A DNA stretch of 57,001 bases. Source: Sphingomonadales bacterium. Lineage in GTDB: Bacteria > Pseudomonadota > Alphaproteobacteria > Sphingomonadales > Sphingomonadaceae. Position 1 is the first letter of the stretch. Every line of letters starts with the position of its first letter. The notes beneath the pieces were generated by a model. That model was not told the origin of the DNA. It saw nothing but the letters and a program-made list of their open reading frames with translations, and made no database searches. Positions 28,889 through 37,528 of this stretch are shown piece after piece. The DNA lies in contig JAGWPW010000096.1 in NCBI GenBank assembly GCA_028870315.1, forward strand, positions 1 through 57,001, written 5' to 3'. Both the position numbers and the translations under genes were made by a program.

Positions 28889-29569
28889 TCAGGCGGTCAG
28901 CAGCGCGTTTGCCGCGGCTGCGAACAGGGCGCGGCCGTCGCTGCTGCCCTGTGCCGGTTCGATGGCGCGTTCGGGATGCGGCATCATGCCAAGGATCGTG
29001 CCGCTCGCGCTCAGCACGCCGGCGATGCGCCGCGCCGAACCGTTGACCTCCTCGGCATAGCGAAAGGCGATGCGGCCTTCGCCTTCGAGCCGGTCGAGCG
29101 TTGCGGTGTCGGCGAAATAATTGCCGTCGTGATGCGCCACCGGAATGCGGATGCACTGCCCGGCCTCGTAGCCGGCGGTGAACAGCGACTGGTTGTTCTC
29201 GACGGTGAGCGCGACCTCGCGGCAGACGAAGCGGATGCCCGCGTTGCGCATCAGCGCGCCGGGAAGCAGTCCTGCTTCGGTCAGCACCTGGAAGCCGTTG
29301 CACACGCCCAGAACCGGGACCCCGCGCGCCGCCTCGGCGGCGACCGCGCGCATCACCGGGCTGCGCGCCGCCATCGCGCCCGAGCGCAGATAATCGCCAT
29401 AGGAAAAGCCGCCGGGCAGCGCGATGAGATCGAGGCGCGGGGGCAGGCTGGTCTCGGCGTGCCAGACGCGATCGACGGTGCCGCCGCCGATCTGTTCGAG
29501 CGCAACCGCCATGTCGCGGTCGCAGTTCGAGCCGGGGAAGGTGACGACCGCGGCGCGAAACGCGCTCAT
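28889..29569 (-). CDS. purQ: FGAM synthase glutaminase subunit PurQ
   Basis: A 226-residue class I glutamine amidotransferase that supplies ammonia to PurL in step 4 of purine synthesis. It shows [12 protein letters not shown] at the N-terminus, the nucleophile in [11 protein letters not shown], and the His-Glu pair in GMMPHPERA. The separate small PurQ form goes with PurS, whose gene overlaps this start by four bases (ATGA). purL is not in the window. It converges with the GGDEF/EAL gene over 43 bases. Confidence 0.96.
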   Translation of the reverse strand: MSAFRAAVVTFPGSNCDRDMAVALEQIGGGTVDRVWHAETSLPPRLDLIALPGGFSYGDYLRSGAMAARSPVMRAVAAEAARGVPVLGVCNGFQVLTEAGLLPGALMRNAGIRFVCREVALTVENNQSLFTAGYEAGQCIRIPVAHHDGNYFADTATLDRLEGEGRIAFRYAEEVNGSARRIAGVLSASGTILGMMPHPERAIEPAQGSSDGRALFAAAANALLTA

Positions 29570-29802
29570 GCCGCCACCCGCTCGATCCGGTAGCTCTCGA
29601 TGACCATATTGGCGAGCAATTGCCGCGCCATGCCGTCGAGCGCGGCATCATCAACGCTTTCCTCGACGTCGAGTTCGAACAGCCGTCCGGCGCGCACTGC
29701 CTTGACCCCGGAAAAACCCAGGCCCTCGATCGCGTGATGGATCGCGCGGCCCTGCGGGTCGAGCACGCCGGGCTTGAGGCTGACGTAAACGCGCACCTTC
29801 AT
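29566..29802 (-). CDS. purS: FGAM synthase subunit PurS
   Basis: A 78-residue subunit that joins PurQ to PurL in the three-part formylglycinamidine synthase. It is recognised by [17 protein letters not shown] at the N-terminus, the length, and overlap with purQ. The ATG at 29802 fits the family exactly; an upstream in-frame start at 29889 would add atypical residues. Confidence 0.94.
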   Translation of the reverse strand: MKVRVYVSLKPGVLDPQGRAIHHAIEGLGFSGVKAVRAGRLFELDVEESVDDAALDGMARQLLANMVIESYRIERVAA

Positions 29803-29842
29803 GGGCGGCGAATCCTTTGCAAGGCGAAAGAGGGTTTCCACG

Positions 29843-29871
29843 CCTATGGCCCGTCGCGCGCGCGGGGGCAA
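29843..29871 (-). promoter_or_regulatory. possible sigma-70-type promoter for purSQ
   Basis: On the minus strand TTGCCC (29871-29866) and CATAGG (29848-29843) are separated by 17 bases, about 40 bases before the purS ATG. The -10 element is weak, so this is only a candidate. Confidence 0.28.
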
Positions 29872-29893
29872 CTGTTCGCGGCCTTGCACCGGG

Positions 29894-29968
29894 CTAGTGG
29901 TCCGATTTTGACATTTGCGACCGTCCTGGCCGGCTAGCGGGATGCAAATGTCAAAATCAATCCACTAG
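29894..29968. repeat. 75-base inverted-repeat element
   Basis: A left arm of 25 bases (29894-29918), beginning CTAGTGG and containing GATTTTGACATTTGC, is matched by a right arm (29944-29968), with three adjacent mismatches inside the arm, around a 25-base loop. The ends are CTAGTGG and CCACTAG. It looks like a small non-autonomous palindromic element of the type seen between sphingomonad genes. The right end contains the TAG stop codon (29965-29967) of the transglutaminase-like gene, so the element has set or replaced that gene's end. Confidence 0.72.
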
Positions 29969-30855
29969 CTCGAAACATCCGCCTCCTGCGGCACGACATC
30001 GACCTCGGCATGCAGCTTCTGGCGACCGCCGCCGCGAAAGACGCCGTCGAGCGGGGCGACGTCGGCATAATCACGGCCCATCGCGGTCAGGATATGGCTG
30101 TCGCCGGCAAGGCAGTCGTTGGTCGGGTCGAAGCCGACCCATCCGAGGCTGTCCCCGCACCACAGGTGGACCCAGGCGTGCATCGCGTCGGCACCGACGA
30201 GCCGCGGCTGGCCCTTGGGCGGAACGGTGCGCAGATAGCCGCTGACATAGGCCGCCGGGATGCCCTGCGCGCGCGCGGCGACGATCATCACATGCGCGAA
30301 GTCCTGGCAGACACCGTGGCGCGCGCGAAACGCCTCGACCGGCGGGGTGCGGGTGTCGGTCGCGCCCGCCTCGTAGCGGAACTGGCGGTGGATCGCCGCC
30401 ATCAGCGCGCGCCCCGCGGCGATGACCGGGCGGTCGTCGGGAAACCATCCGCGCGCCCAGACGGCGATTTCGGGCGCGGGGCGGGCGATGTTCGAGGCGA
30501 AGAGATAGCGGCAGGGGCTTGTCGCATCGAGGCTGGTGTCGGCGATGGCGCGGGCGCGGATTTCGGCGATCGTCGGCGAATCGGTGGTGACGATCGCCGG
30601 CGGTGCGACCTCGATCTCGATCCGCGCCTCGATGCGCAGCGTCGTGATCGCGCCGGCCAGCGCCAGCCGGCTGGTGTTGACGACATGGGGGCCGGCCTCC
30701 TCGCGGATCGAGGCGGGCTCGGGCTCGATCGCGAGGCGAAAGGAAAGCAGCCGCTGCCCCGGCCACTGCGCCGGGCGCAGCCGCAGGTTGAAGCAGGCGA
30801 AACTGACCGGCGCGGCATAGTCCACCTCGGTCAGGTTGCGGATCGCATATCTCAT
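29965..30855 (-). CDS. transglutaminase-like cysteine protease family protein
   Basis: A 296-residue cytosolic protein with an N-terminal beta domain (NLTEVDYAAPVSFACFNLRLRP) and a transglutaminase-like core. The catalytic triad is visible: Cys in HGVCQDFAHVM, His in DAMHAWVHLW, Asp in VGFDPTNDC. Proteins of this type are predicted peptidases or amide-bond-forming enzymes. It overlaps the ATP-grasp/alpha-E gene by four bases (ATGA) and is the last of the three-gene operon. Its stop codon lies inside an inverted-repeat element, so the last residues may not be ancestral. Confidence 0.87.
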   Translation of the reverse strand: MRYAIRNLTEVDYAAPVSFACFNLRLRPAQWPGQRLLSFRLAIEPEPASIREEAGPHVVNTSRLALAGAITTLRIEARIEIEVAPPAIVTTDSPTIAEIRARAIADTSLDATSPCRYLFASNIARPAPEIAVWARGWFPDDRPVIAAGRALMAAIHRQFRYEAGATDTRTPPVEAFRARHGVCQDFAHVMIVAARAQGIPAAYVSGYLRTVPPKGQPRLVGADAMHAWVHLWCGDSLGWVGFDPTNDCLAGDSHILTAMGRDYADVAPLDGVFRGGGRQKLHAEVDVVPQEADVSS

Positions 30856-33326
30856 CCGAGCAAAGTGCCCGCGGTGCTGCTCGCCTGGCGTTCCACCGGC
30901 AGGAAGTAGCGTTCGGAGATCGCCTCGGACAGCGCGTAAAGCCCGCCGCGCGCGGTGTGCAGCGCGGCGGTGTCGAGCGTTGCGACCGCGCGCCCGCGCA
31001 GCGGCGCGACCAGGGCCAGCGCGGCGCGCAGCGGCGCCTCGGGCATGCCGTCGTCGGCGAGCGCGGGCAGCGCCGCGAGATGGCGTGCCAATTCCTCGAG
31101 CTGGAACATCAGCGAGCGCGGATTGTCCGGATCGAGCAGCACCAGATCATAGACCGGATCACGCGCGGCGGTGGCGAGATAACGCGCGCGATAGACGATC
31201 TGGCTGTCGCACAGGTCGAGCAGCAGCCCCATCGCCTCGGCCTCGTCGGGGGCGTTGGCAAGGTGGCCGACCATGTCGATCGTCACCAGCGCGCGTTCGA
31301 GCCGCCGGCCGATATCGAGAAAGCGGAAGGCATCGTCGCGCACGACGTTCTCGGCAATCAGCCCCGACAGCGCGGCGAGGCGTTCGAGCAGATCCTTCAC
31401 CGCGTTGCGCACCGCATCGGCATCGCCTTCGCCATGCGCAGGCGGGGCGCGGCGCGCGATCCGCCAGAAATCGCGGGCGAAGCGATCGCGCAGCGACTGG
31501 CCGACACGCTGGAGCGCGCGCACCAGCGTCGCCACCCCGCCGGGAAGTTCGTGCTCGGCAAGCGCGGCGCTGCACAGCATTTCGAGCGGGCCTTCGATCG
31601 CCTCGTCGGTCACCGCCCCCCAGTCGCGCAGCAGTTCGGCGAGATGGCGGCGAAGCTCGACATCGCGCCCGGCGCCGGCATCGGCCTCGATCGCGCTGCC
31701 CAGAATGCTGCGCAGCGCGCGCAGCACCGCCTCGGCGCGTTCGGCATAGCGGCCGAACCAGAACAGATTGTCGGCCGCCTGGCTGGCGAGCAGCCCGCCG
31801 CCGCGCCGCACCGCCGGGCTTGCCGCGACCGGGGCCTCGTGGCCTTCGGCGATCTCGTCGAGTACGCAGACATCGGCGGAAAAATCACCCTCGCCCATCA
31901 GCGAGGTCAAAAGCTCGCCCGAGGAGCACAGGCGGGCAAAGCCGCCCGGCATCACCCGCCAGGCGCCGGTCGCATCGCGGGCGAGGAAGGCGCGCAGCGT
32001 GAAGGGGCGCGGCGCGAGGTGCCAGCCGCCGTTCTCGCCGCCGACCAGCACCGGCGAGGTCGAGAGATGGACCTCCTCCTGCGCGCAGTAATCCATCGGC
32101 CGGCGCGCCACCGCCGCGAGCAGCGCCGCGCGCGCGGGGCCGCGAAAGCCGCTGCCGGCGTGCATCGCGCCGCCCTCGATGCCCTCGACCTCGTCACCGA
32201 AGGCGGCGCCGACGAGCAGCTGGTCGAGCCGGGCCAGCGCCTCGTCGCGTTCGCGCGTCTGTCCGCACCACCAGGTCGCGACATTGGGGAGGCGCAGCGG
32301 CTCGCCGAGCAGCACCGGCGCGAGCCGCGGCAGGAAGGCGGCGAAGGCGCGCGCCTCCAGCACCTCGACCCCCGGCCAGTTGGCCATGACGAGGCCACCG
32401 CGCGCCCAGGCGGCGAAGAGATCGGGAACCCCGATCGCCGAGCGCGCATCGAAAGCCAGCGGATCGAGCGCGGGCGTGTCGATCCATCGCCACAGTGCGT
32501 CGATCCGCTTCGGCCCGGCGATGGTGCGCACGAACAGCCGCTCGTCGATGACGGTGAGATCGCGGCCCTCGACCAGAGGCAGGCCGAGATAGCGCGCGAG
32601 ATGCGCCTGCTCGGGATAGGACTGGTTGAAGCGGCCCGGGGTGAGCAGCGCCACCCGCGGCCGTTCGCGCAGGCATTCGGCAGCGATCCCGCCGCGCAGC
32701 GCGGTGAAGAAGGCGGCGAGCCGGCGCGTGCCGAGGCTGGCGAGCAGCGGCCCGGTGGTGCGCGTGAGCGCGAGCCGGTTTTCGAGCGCATAGCCGATCC
32801 CCGTCGCCAGCCGCAGCCGGTCGGCCAGCACCCGCCACTGCCCGCCCGGCCCGCGCGCGAGATCGAAGGCGCAGACGTGGAGATAACGCCCGCCCGGCGG
32901 GGCAAGCCCGACCATGCGCGGCGCGAAATAGCGCCCACCGGCAATCGCCGCGGCGGGCAGGTGGCCGTTTGCGACCAGCTTCTGGCCGCCGTAGATATCG
33001 GCGGCGAGCGCTTCGAGCAGTTGCGCGCGCTGGATGAGCCCGGCTTCGATCTCCGCCCATTCGGCCGCGCCGATGAGCAGCGGCATCGGCCCCAGCGGCC
33101 AGCTGCGTTCTTCCTCGTCGCCGGCGAGGCGGAAGGTGAGGCCGAGGTCCTGGATCTGGCGCGCCACCTGCTCGGCAAGCGTGCCGAGCCCGTCATGGGT
33201 CAGCGCCGCGAGCCCGTCGGCCATCGCCGCCCATTTCGCCGCCATGGCGGGGTCGGCCTCGCGACACAGATCGGCGCTCGGGCAGCTTGCCCGATAGCTG
33301 TCCATGCGCAGCGCGGCGGCGGCCAT
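30852..33326 (-). CDS. circularly permuted ATP-grasp / alpha-E fusion protein
   Basis: An 824-residue fusion. The first 480 or so residues resemble the circularly permuted ATP-grasp domain (GPMPLLIGAAEWAEIEAGL, QRAQLLEALAADIYGGQ, VALLTPGRFNQSYPEQAHLA, EEVHLSTSPVLVG). The C-terminal part from about 510 matches the alpha-E helical domain (LFWFGRYAERAEAVLRALR, LDIGRRLERALVTID, NPRSLMFQLEEL). In many bacteria these are two adjacent genes. ATP-grasp enzymes ligate carboxylates to amines; with neighbouring transglutaminase-like genes this set has been predicted to form or cut peptide-like bonds on an unknown substrate. Start: ATG at 33326, six bases after the DUF2126 gene stop. Confidence 0.87.
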   Translation of the reverse strand: MAAAALRMDSYRASCPSADLCREADPAMAAKWAAMADGLAALTHDGLGTLAEQVARQIQDLGLTFRLAGDEEERSWPLGPMPLLIGAAEWAEIEAGLIQRAQLLEALAADIYGGQKLVANGHLPAAAIAGGRYFAPRMVGLAPPGGRYLHVCAFDLARGPGGQWRVLADRLRLATGIGYALENRLALTRTTGPLLASLGTRRLAAFFTALRGGIAAECLRERPRVALLTPGRFNQSYPEQAHLARYLGLPLVEGRDLTVIDERLFVRTIAGPKRIDALWRWIDTPALDPLAFDARSAIGVPDLFAAWARGGLVMANWPGVEVLEARAFAAFLPRLAPVLLGEPLRLPNVATWWCGQTRERDEALARLDQLLVGAAFGDEVEGIEGGAMHAGSGFRGPARAALLAAVARRPMDYCAQEEVHLSTSPVLVGGENGGWHLAPRPFTLRAFLARDATGAWRVMPGGFARLCSSGELLTSLMGEGDFSADVCVLDEIAEGHEAPVAASPAVRRGGGLLASQAADNLFWFGRYAERAEAVLRALRSILGSAIEADAGAGRDVELRRHLAELLRDWGAVTDEAIEGPLEMLCSAALAEHELPGGVATLVRALQRVGQSLRDRFARDFWRIARRAPPAHGEGDADAVRNAVKDLLERLAALSGLIAENVVRDDAFRFLDIGRRLERALVTIDMVGHLANAPDEAEAMGLLLDLCDSQIVYRARYLATAARDPVYDLVLLDPDNPRSLMFQLEELARHLAALPALADDGMPEAPLRAALALVAPLRGRAVATLDTAALHTARGGLYALSEAISERYFLPVERQASSTAGTLLG

Positions 33327-33332
33327 CGCGCC

Positions 33333-36300
33333 TCAGCCGGTCCCGGCCGGACGGCGCAGGTCGAGCGTCATCGGGAATTCGCCCTGCGGTTCTGTCGGCG
33401 GGATCGGCTGCGGCCCGGGTGAATGGCCATGCGCCTGGAAGCGCGAGAGGCGCCGCGATTCGGCCTCATAGGCATTGACCGGCACATCGTCGTAGGACCG
33501 ACCGCCGGGATGCGCGACATGATAGACGCAGCCGCCGAGCGAGCGCAGGTTCCAGGAATCGAGGATGTCGAAGGTGAGCGGCGCCTGCGCCGGCAGCAGC
33601 GGATGCAGGCAATTGGCCGGAAACCACGCCTTGTATCGTACCCCGCCGACACCTTCCCCGGCCTGGTCGGTGGGATGCATCGGCACGCGCCGGCCGTTGC
33701 AGGTGATGATGTGGCGCCCGGGGACGAGCCCGGTCGCGCGCAGTTGCAGCCGCTCGGTCGAGCTGTCGACATAGCGCACCGTCCCGCCGATCGCCCCGGT
33801 TTCGCCGAGCACGTTCCACGGTTCGAGCGCATGGCTGACCTCTAGCGTCACCCCGCCGCCGGTGACGCTGCCATGCACCGGAAAGCGGAACTGGCGCTGC
33901 GCCTCGAACCACTGCGGATCGAAGCGATAGCCGGCGACGGCAAGATCACCGAGCACTTCGAGGAAATCCGCCCAGACGAAATGCGGCAGCATGAAGCGAT
34001 CGTGCAGCGCGGTTCCCCAGCGCACGAGCCCGCCATCGAGCGGCGCGGTCCAGAACATCGCGGTGAGCGCGCGCAGCAGCAATTGCTGGGCAAGGCTCAT
34101 CCGCGCCTCGGGTGGCATCTCGAAGCCGCGGAATTCGACGAGGCCGAGCCGGCCGGTCGGGCCATCGGGCGAGAACAGCTTGTCGATGCAGATTTCGGTG
34201 CGGTGGGTGTTGCCGGTGACATCGACGAGAAGATTGCGGAACAGCCTGTCCACCACCCAGGGGCGCGGCGGCTCGCCGTCCGGCCCCGGCACCTGCGCCA
34301 GCGCGATTTCGAGTTCGTAAAGGCTCTCGTGCCGCGCCTCGTCGATCCGCGGCGCCTGGCTGGTGGGGCCGATGAACAGCCCCGAGAACAGATAGCTGAG
34401 CGCCGGGTGGCGTTGCCAGTAGATGACGAAGCTCTTGAGAAGGTCAGGGCGGCGGATGAACGGCGAATCGAGCAGCATGCCGCCGCCAAGGACGATGTGA
34501 TTGCCACCACCGGTGCCGACCGGGCGGCCATCGACCATGAACTTGTCGGCGGTCAGCCCCTCGGCCCGCGCGGTTTCATACAGCGTCTCGGTGATGCGTA
34601 CCGCCTCGCGCCAACTGGCCGCGGGCTGGATGTTGACCTCGATGACCCCGGGATCGGGGGTGATCTTGAGCACCATCAGCCGCGGATCGGGCGGCGGCGG
34701 ATAACCTTCAATGCGGATCGGCGTGCGCGTTTCCTCGGCCGCCGCTTCCACCGCGGCGATGAGTTCGAGATAATCGTCGAGCGATTCGACCGGCGGGATG
34801 AACACCGCGAGATGGCCGTCCTGCGGCTCGACGGTCATCGCCGTGCGGACCGCGCCTTCGATGCGGATCTGCTCGATGCGCTGCTGCGCGCGCACCTCGG
34901 GCGCGGCGACGGCTTCGCTGCGTTGTGCCCGCGCCTCGCGGCTCTGGCTGGCGCGTTCGGTGACCTGCGCGCGGAAATCGGCGAGCGGGGCGCGCGGCTC
35001 GGCGGTGTCGCGCGGATGGATATAGGGATAATCGGACGGCGGCACGAAGGGCAGCGTGCCGAGCGGCAGCCGATAGCCGAGCGCCGAATCACCCGGCACC
35101 GCGCAGAGCACTCCGCGCCGCACCTGCCAGCTTTCGCTTTTCCAGCGCGGCGTGGCAGCGGCTTCGGCGTTCCAGCGCTGGACGGGCAGAACATAGCCCA
35201 CCGGCCGCGTCAGTCCGCGGGTGAAGGTGCGCATGAAGCGCGCGCGTTCCTCGGGGTCCTCGAGCTTGGGGTCGGTCGGGCTGGTGTTGGCGGGAAGCTG
35301 CGCTTCCTTGACGATCCACTCGACCGCATCTTCGTAGACCGGCTGGACGTAAGCGCTATCGAGCCCCAGCCGCGCCGCGGTCGCACCGAGGAAGGCTTCG
35401 GCGCGCTCGATCGCGATCGCCGATTGCGGCGGCGTTTCGCCGGGCAGGCGCTCACCCGCGATCAGCGCGGCGTCGCGCCAGATCGGCACCCCGTCCTTGC
35501 GCCAGTAGATCGCATAGCCCCAGCGCGGCAGGCTTTCGCCCGGATACCATTTGCCCTGGCCGTGATGGAGCAGCGACCCCGGCGCGAAGGCGCCGCGCAG
35601 CTTGCGGATGAGCCGGTCGGCATAGGCGGCCTTGGTCGGCCCCGTCGCCTCGCCGTTCCATTCGGGGGCGTCCCAGTCGCTTGCGGCGATGAAGGTCGGC
35701 TCGCCGCCCATCGTCAGCCGCACGTCGCCTGCGGCCAGATCGGCATCGACCCGGTCGCCCAGCGCCAGCAGCGCTTCCCAACGCGTGTCGGTGAAGGGCT
35801 TGGTGATTCGCACCGCCTCGGCGATGCGGGTGACGCTCATCTCGAAATGGAAATCGACCTCGGCGGGCTCGGCCATTCCGGAAACCGGCGCCGCCGAGCG
35901 GTAATGCGGGGTCGCGGCCAGCGGGATATGGCCTTCGCCGGCGAACAGCCCCGAGGTCGGATCGAGCCCGACCCAGCCGGCGCCGGGCAGATAGACCTCG
36001 GTCCAGGCGTGAAGGTCGGTGAAGTCGGCCTCGGGCCCCTTCGGCCCGTCCACCGGCTCGATGTCGGCCTTCATCTGGATGAGATAGCCCGAAACGAAGC
36101 GCGCCGCATAGCCCATGTGGCGCAGCAACTGCACCTGCAACCAGGCGCTGTCGCGGCACGAGCCGCTGGCGTTCGCCAGTGTTTCTTCGGGTTCCTGCAC
36201 CCCCGGCTCCATGCGGATGACATAGCGCACGAGGCCTTGCAGCCGCTGGTTCATCGCCACGAGAAAATCGATCGAGCGCCCGGCAAAGCCCGCCAGTTCG

Positions 36301-36692
36301 CCGACCAGCGCGGCAAAGCGCGGCCCCTGCGGCTCGGTCTCGAAATAGGCGGAGAGGTCCTCGTTCAGCGCCGCGTCGTATTGGAACGGCACTTCCTCGG
36401 CATAGGGATCGACGAAGAAGTCGAAGGGATTGATCACCGCCATGTCGGCCAGCAGATCGACCTCGATCGCGAAATGATCGACCGGCTCGGGGAATACCAG
36501 CCGCGCCTGCCAGTTGCCGTGCGGATCCTGCTGCCAGTTGAGGAAGTGATTCGCCGGGCTGATCTTCAGCGAATAATTGGGCACCGCGGTGCGGCTGTGC
36601 GGCGCCGGGCGCAGCCGCACCACCTGGGGGCCAAGGCTGATCGGCCGGTCATAGCGATAGCGGGTGAGGTGATGCAGCGCGGCGGTGATCAT
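33333..36692 (-). CDS. DUF2126 protein with N-terminal transglutaminase-like domain
   Basis: A 1119-residue protein, a full-length member of the large transglutaminase/DUF2126 family. The N-terminal 290 residues hold a beta domain and a transglutaminase core with Cys in [10 protein letters not shown], His in [11 protein letters not shown] and Asp in [11 protein letters not shown]. The rest is the long DUF2126 domain, with [42 protein letters not shown] and the end [16 protein letters not shown]. No signal peptide is seen, so it should be cytosolic. It is the first gene of the operon; the A+T-rich gap upstream probably holds its promoter. Confidence 0.9.
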   Translation of the reverse strand: MITAALHHLTRYRYDRPISLGPQVVRLRPAPHSRTAVPNYSLKISPANHFLNWQQDPHGNWQARLVFPEPVDHFAIEVDLLADMAVINPFDFFVDPYAEEVPFQYDAALNEDLSAYFETEPQGPRFAALVGELAGFAGRSIDFLVAMNQRLQGLVRYVIRMEPGVQEPEETLANASGSCRDSAWLQVQLLRHMGYAARFVSGYLIQMKADIEPVDGPKGPEADFTDLHAWTEVYLPGAGWVGLDPTSGLFAGEGHIPLAATPHYRSAAPVSGMAEPAEVDFHFEMSVTRIAEAVRITKPFTDTRWEALLALGDRVDADLAAGDVRLTMGGEPTFIAASDWDAPEWNGEATGPTKAAYADRLIRKLRGAFAPGSLLHHGQGKWYPGESLPRWGYAIYWRKDGVPIWRDAALIAGERLPGETPPQSAIAIERAEAFLGATAARLGLDSAYVQPVYEDAVEWIVKEAQLPANTSPTDPKLEDPEERARFMRTFTRGLTRPVGYVLPVQRWNAEAAATPRWKSESWQVRRGVLCAVPGDSALGYRLPLGTLPFVPPSDYPYIHPRDTAEPRAPLADFRAQVTERASQSREARAQRSEAVAAPEVRAQQRIEQIRIEGAVRTAMTVEPQDGHLAVFIPPVESLDDYLELIAAVEAAAEETRTPIRIEGYPPPPDPRLMVLKITPDPGVIEVNIQPAASWREAVRITETLYETARAEGLTADKFMVDGRPVGTGGGNHIVLGGGMLLDSPFIRRPDLLKSFVIYWQRHPALSYLFSGLFIGPTSQAPRIDEARHESLYELEIALAQVPGPDGEPPRPWVVDRLFRNLLVDVTGNTHRTEICIDKLFSPDGPTGRLGLVEFRGFEMPPEARMSLAQQLLLRALTAMFWTAPLDGGLVRWGTALHDRFMLPHFVWADFLEVLGDLAVAGYRFDPQWFEAQRQFRFPVHGSVTGGGVTLEVSHALEPWNVLGETGAIGGTVRYVDSSTERLQLRATGLVPGRHIITCNGRRVPMHPTDQAGEGVGGVRYKAWFPANCLHPLLPAQAPLTFDILDSWNLRSLGGCVYHVAHPGGRSYDDVPVNAYEAESRRLSRFQAHGHSPGPQPIPPTEPQGEFPMTLDLRRPAGTG

Positions 36693-37018
36693 CGGTCAAA
36701 TCTGCGCCGGAAACTGCTGCGCTGCAACATGCAACCGCCGAATTGTGGAGATCGCCGCATTCTCGCACCCGCCACGGCTGGCGGTCCCGGCCGGGGGGGG
36801 GCGGGTCCGGCAGGCCGACGCCCCTGCGGCCATGGGCGTCACCAAGGGTTGCAATCAGGATGTCTTTGGTCTTAACCCACCATTAAACATATGATATTTG
36901 ATAGTTAATTCTATATGACACGATTTTGCTTCTGTTACGGGGCGGGCATGACAGCCTGATTGGGAGGGCTGCCTGTGTATCGCGGTTGACCACAGATCAT
37001 GGAGGTGTCCGCGGTTAA
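36693..37018. other. 326-base intergenic region with an A+T-rich island
   Basis: The only gap over 300 bases. The part near the DUF2126 gene is G+C-rich and shows nothing recognisable apart from a run of nine G residues around 36794. From about 36868 to 36940 composition switches to A+T-rich, unlike the flanks, and contains a CtrA-like box and a possible promoter (listed separately). It separates the leftward transglutaminase operon from a decayed rightward PEP-CTERM gene. Confidence 0.6.
36866..36895 (+). promoter_or_regulatory. possible promoter with CtrA-like box in its spacer
   Basis: TTGGTC (36866-36871) and TATGAT (36890-36895) are 18 bases apart, pointing right toward the decayed PEP-CTERM gene. 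The spacer contains TTAA-N7-TTAA (36872-36886), the full consensus of the alphaproteobacterial cell-cycle regulator CtrA. A site there would be expected to repress or tune this promoter; it could also act on the leftward DUF2126 operon, whose start is about 180 bases away. Motif match only. Confidence 0.4.
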
Positions 37019-37528
37019 ATGGACTCAATTTTGGCAACGGTTGCCTGCGCCAGTGTGACCCTCGGATCAGATTTCGCTTCGCCGAGCAATGTCCCGCACC
37101 CCGCCGGGGTGATTCTCGACCTCGCCGGCTAACCGATCACCAACATGAACCAGGCCTATTCGGTGAGTTTTGTCGCCGGCGTGGCCAACACCGCGATCAC
37201 CTTCGCCTTCCGCCACGATCCGTCGTTCGAAACCTTCACCGATGTCGTGGTTGCCGATGTGACCAATCCGGGTGGCAATCTGATCCTGAACGGCAATTTT
37301 GCGTCGGGCACGGTCGGCACCAGCAATGCGACCGATTGGACCTATGCCAATGTCTATGGCGCGAATGCCGGCGGCACGGTCCGGGTCGCGCCAGCTTGCG
37401 CGGGTGGCAATGCGACGTGCCGGTTTGACGGCGCGGTGCAGGCCTATGCCCACTGCCGGCAATGTTCCCGAGCCGGCCGCTGGCTGGCGCGCTGGCGCCG
37501 TTATGCCCTTGGCGGGCGCCGCCGATAG
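37019..37528 (+). pseudogene. decayed PEP-CTERM secreted protein gene
   Basis: From an ATG at 37019 the frame reads a signal-peptide-like ILATVACASVTL, then GSDFASPSNV, and meets an in-frame TAA at 37130-37132. The same frame continues to 37528 with YSVSFVAGVANTAITFAF and NGNFASGTVG, typical of PEP-CTERM exoproteins. Near the end the hallmark NVPEPA lies in the next frame, while a hydrophobic/Arg tail (ALGGRRR) is in the first, so a frameshift is also likely. A stop, a frameshift and a shortened signal region together indicate a dead gene. Its 3' end overlaps the end of convergent comM by 28 bases. Confidence 0.6.

Noticed and set aside
36790..36800. Run of nine G residues as a phase-variation tract
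   Set aside because: It lies in non-coding DNA far from a promoter element, so no gene switch can be argued for.
33873..36875. 1000-residue plus-strand open frame opposite the DUF2126 gene
   Set aside because: It mirrors codon positions of the real gene in G+C-rich DNA; its translation is Arg/Ala/Gly-rich with no recognisable motif, while the minus strand has a full family protein.
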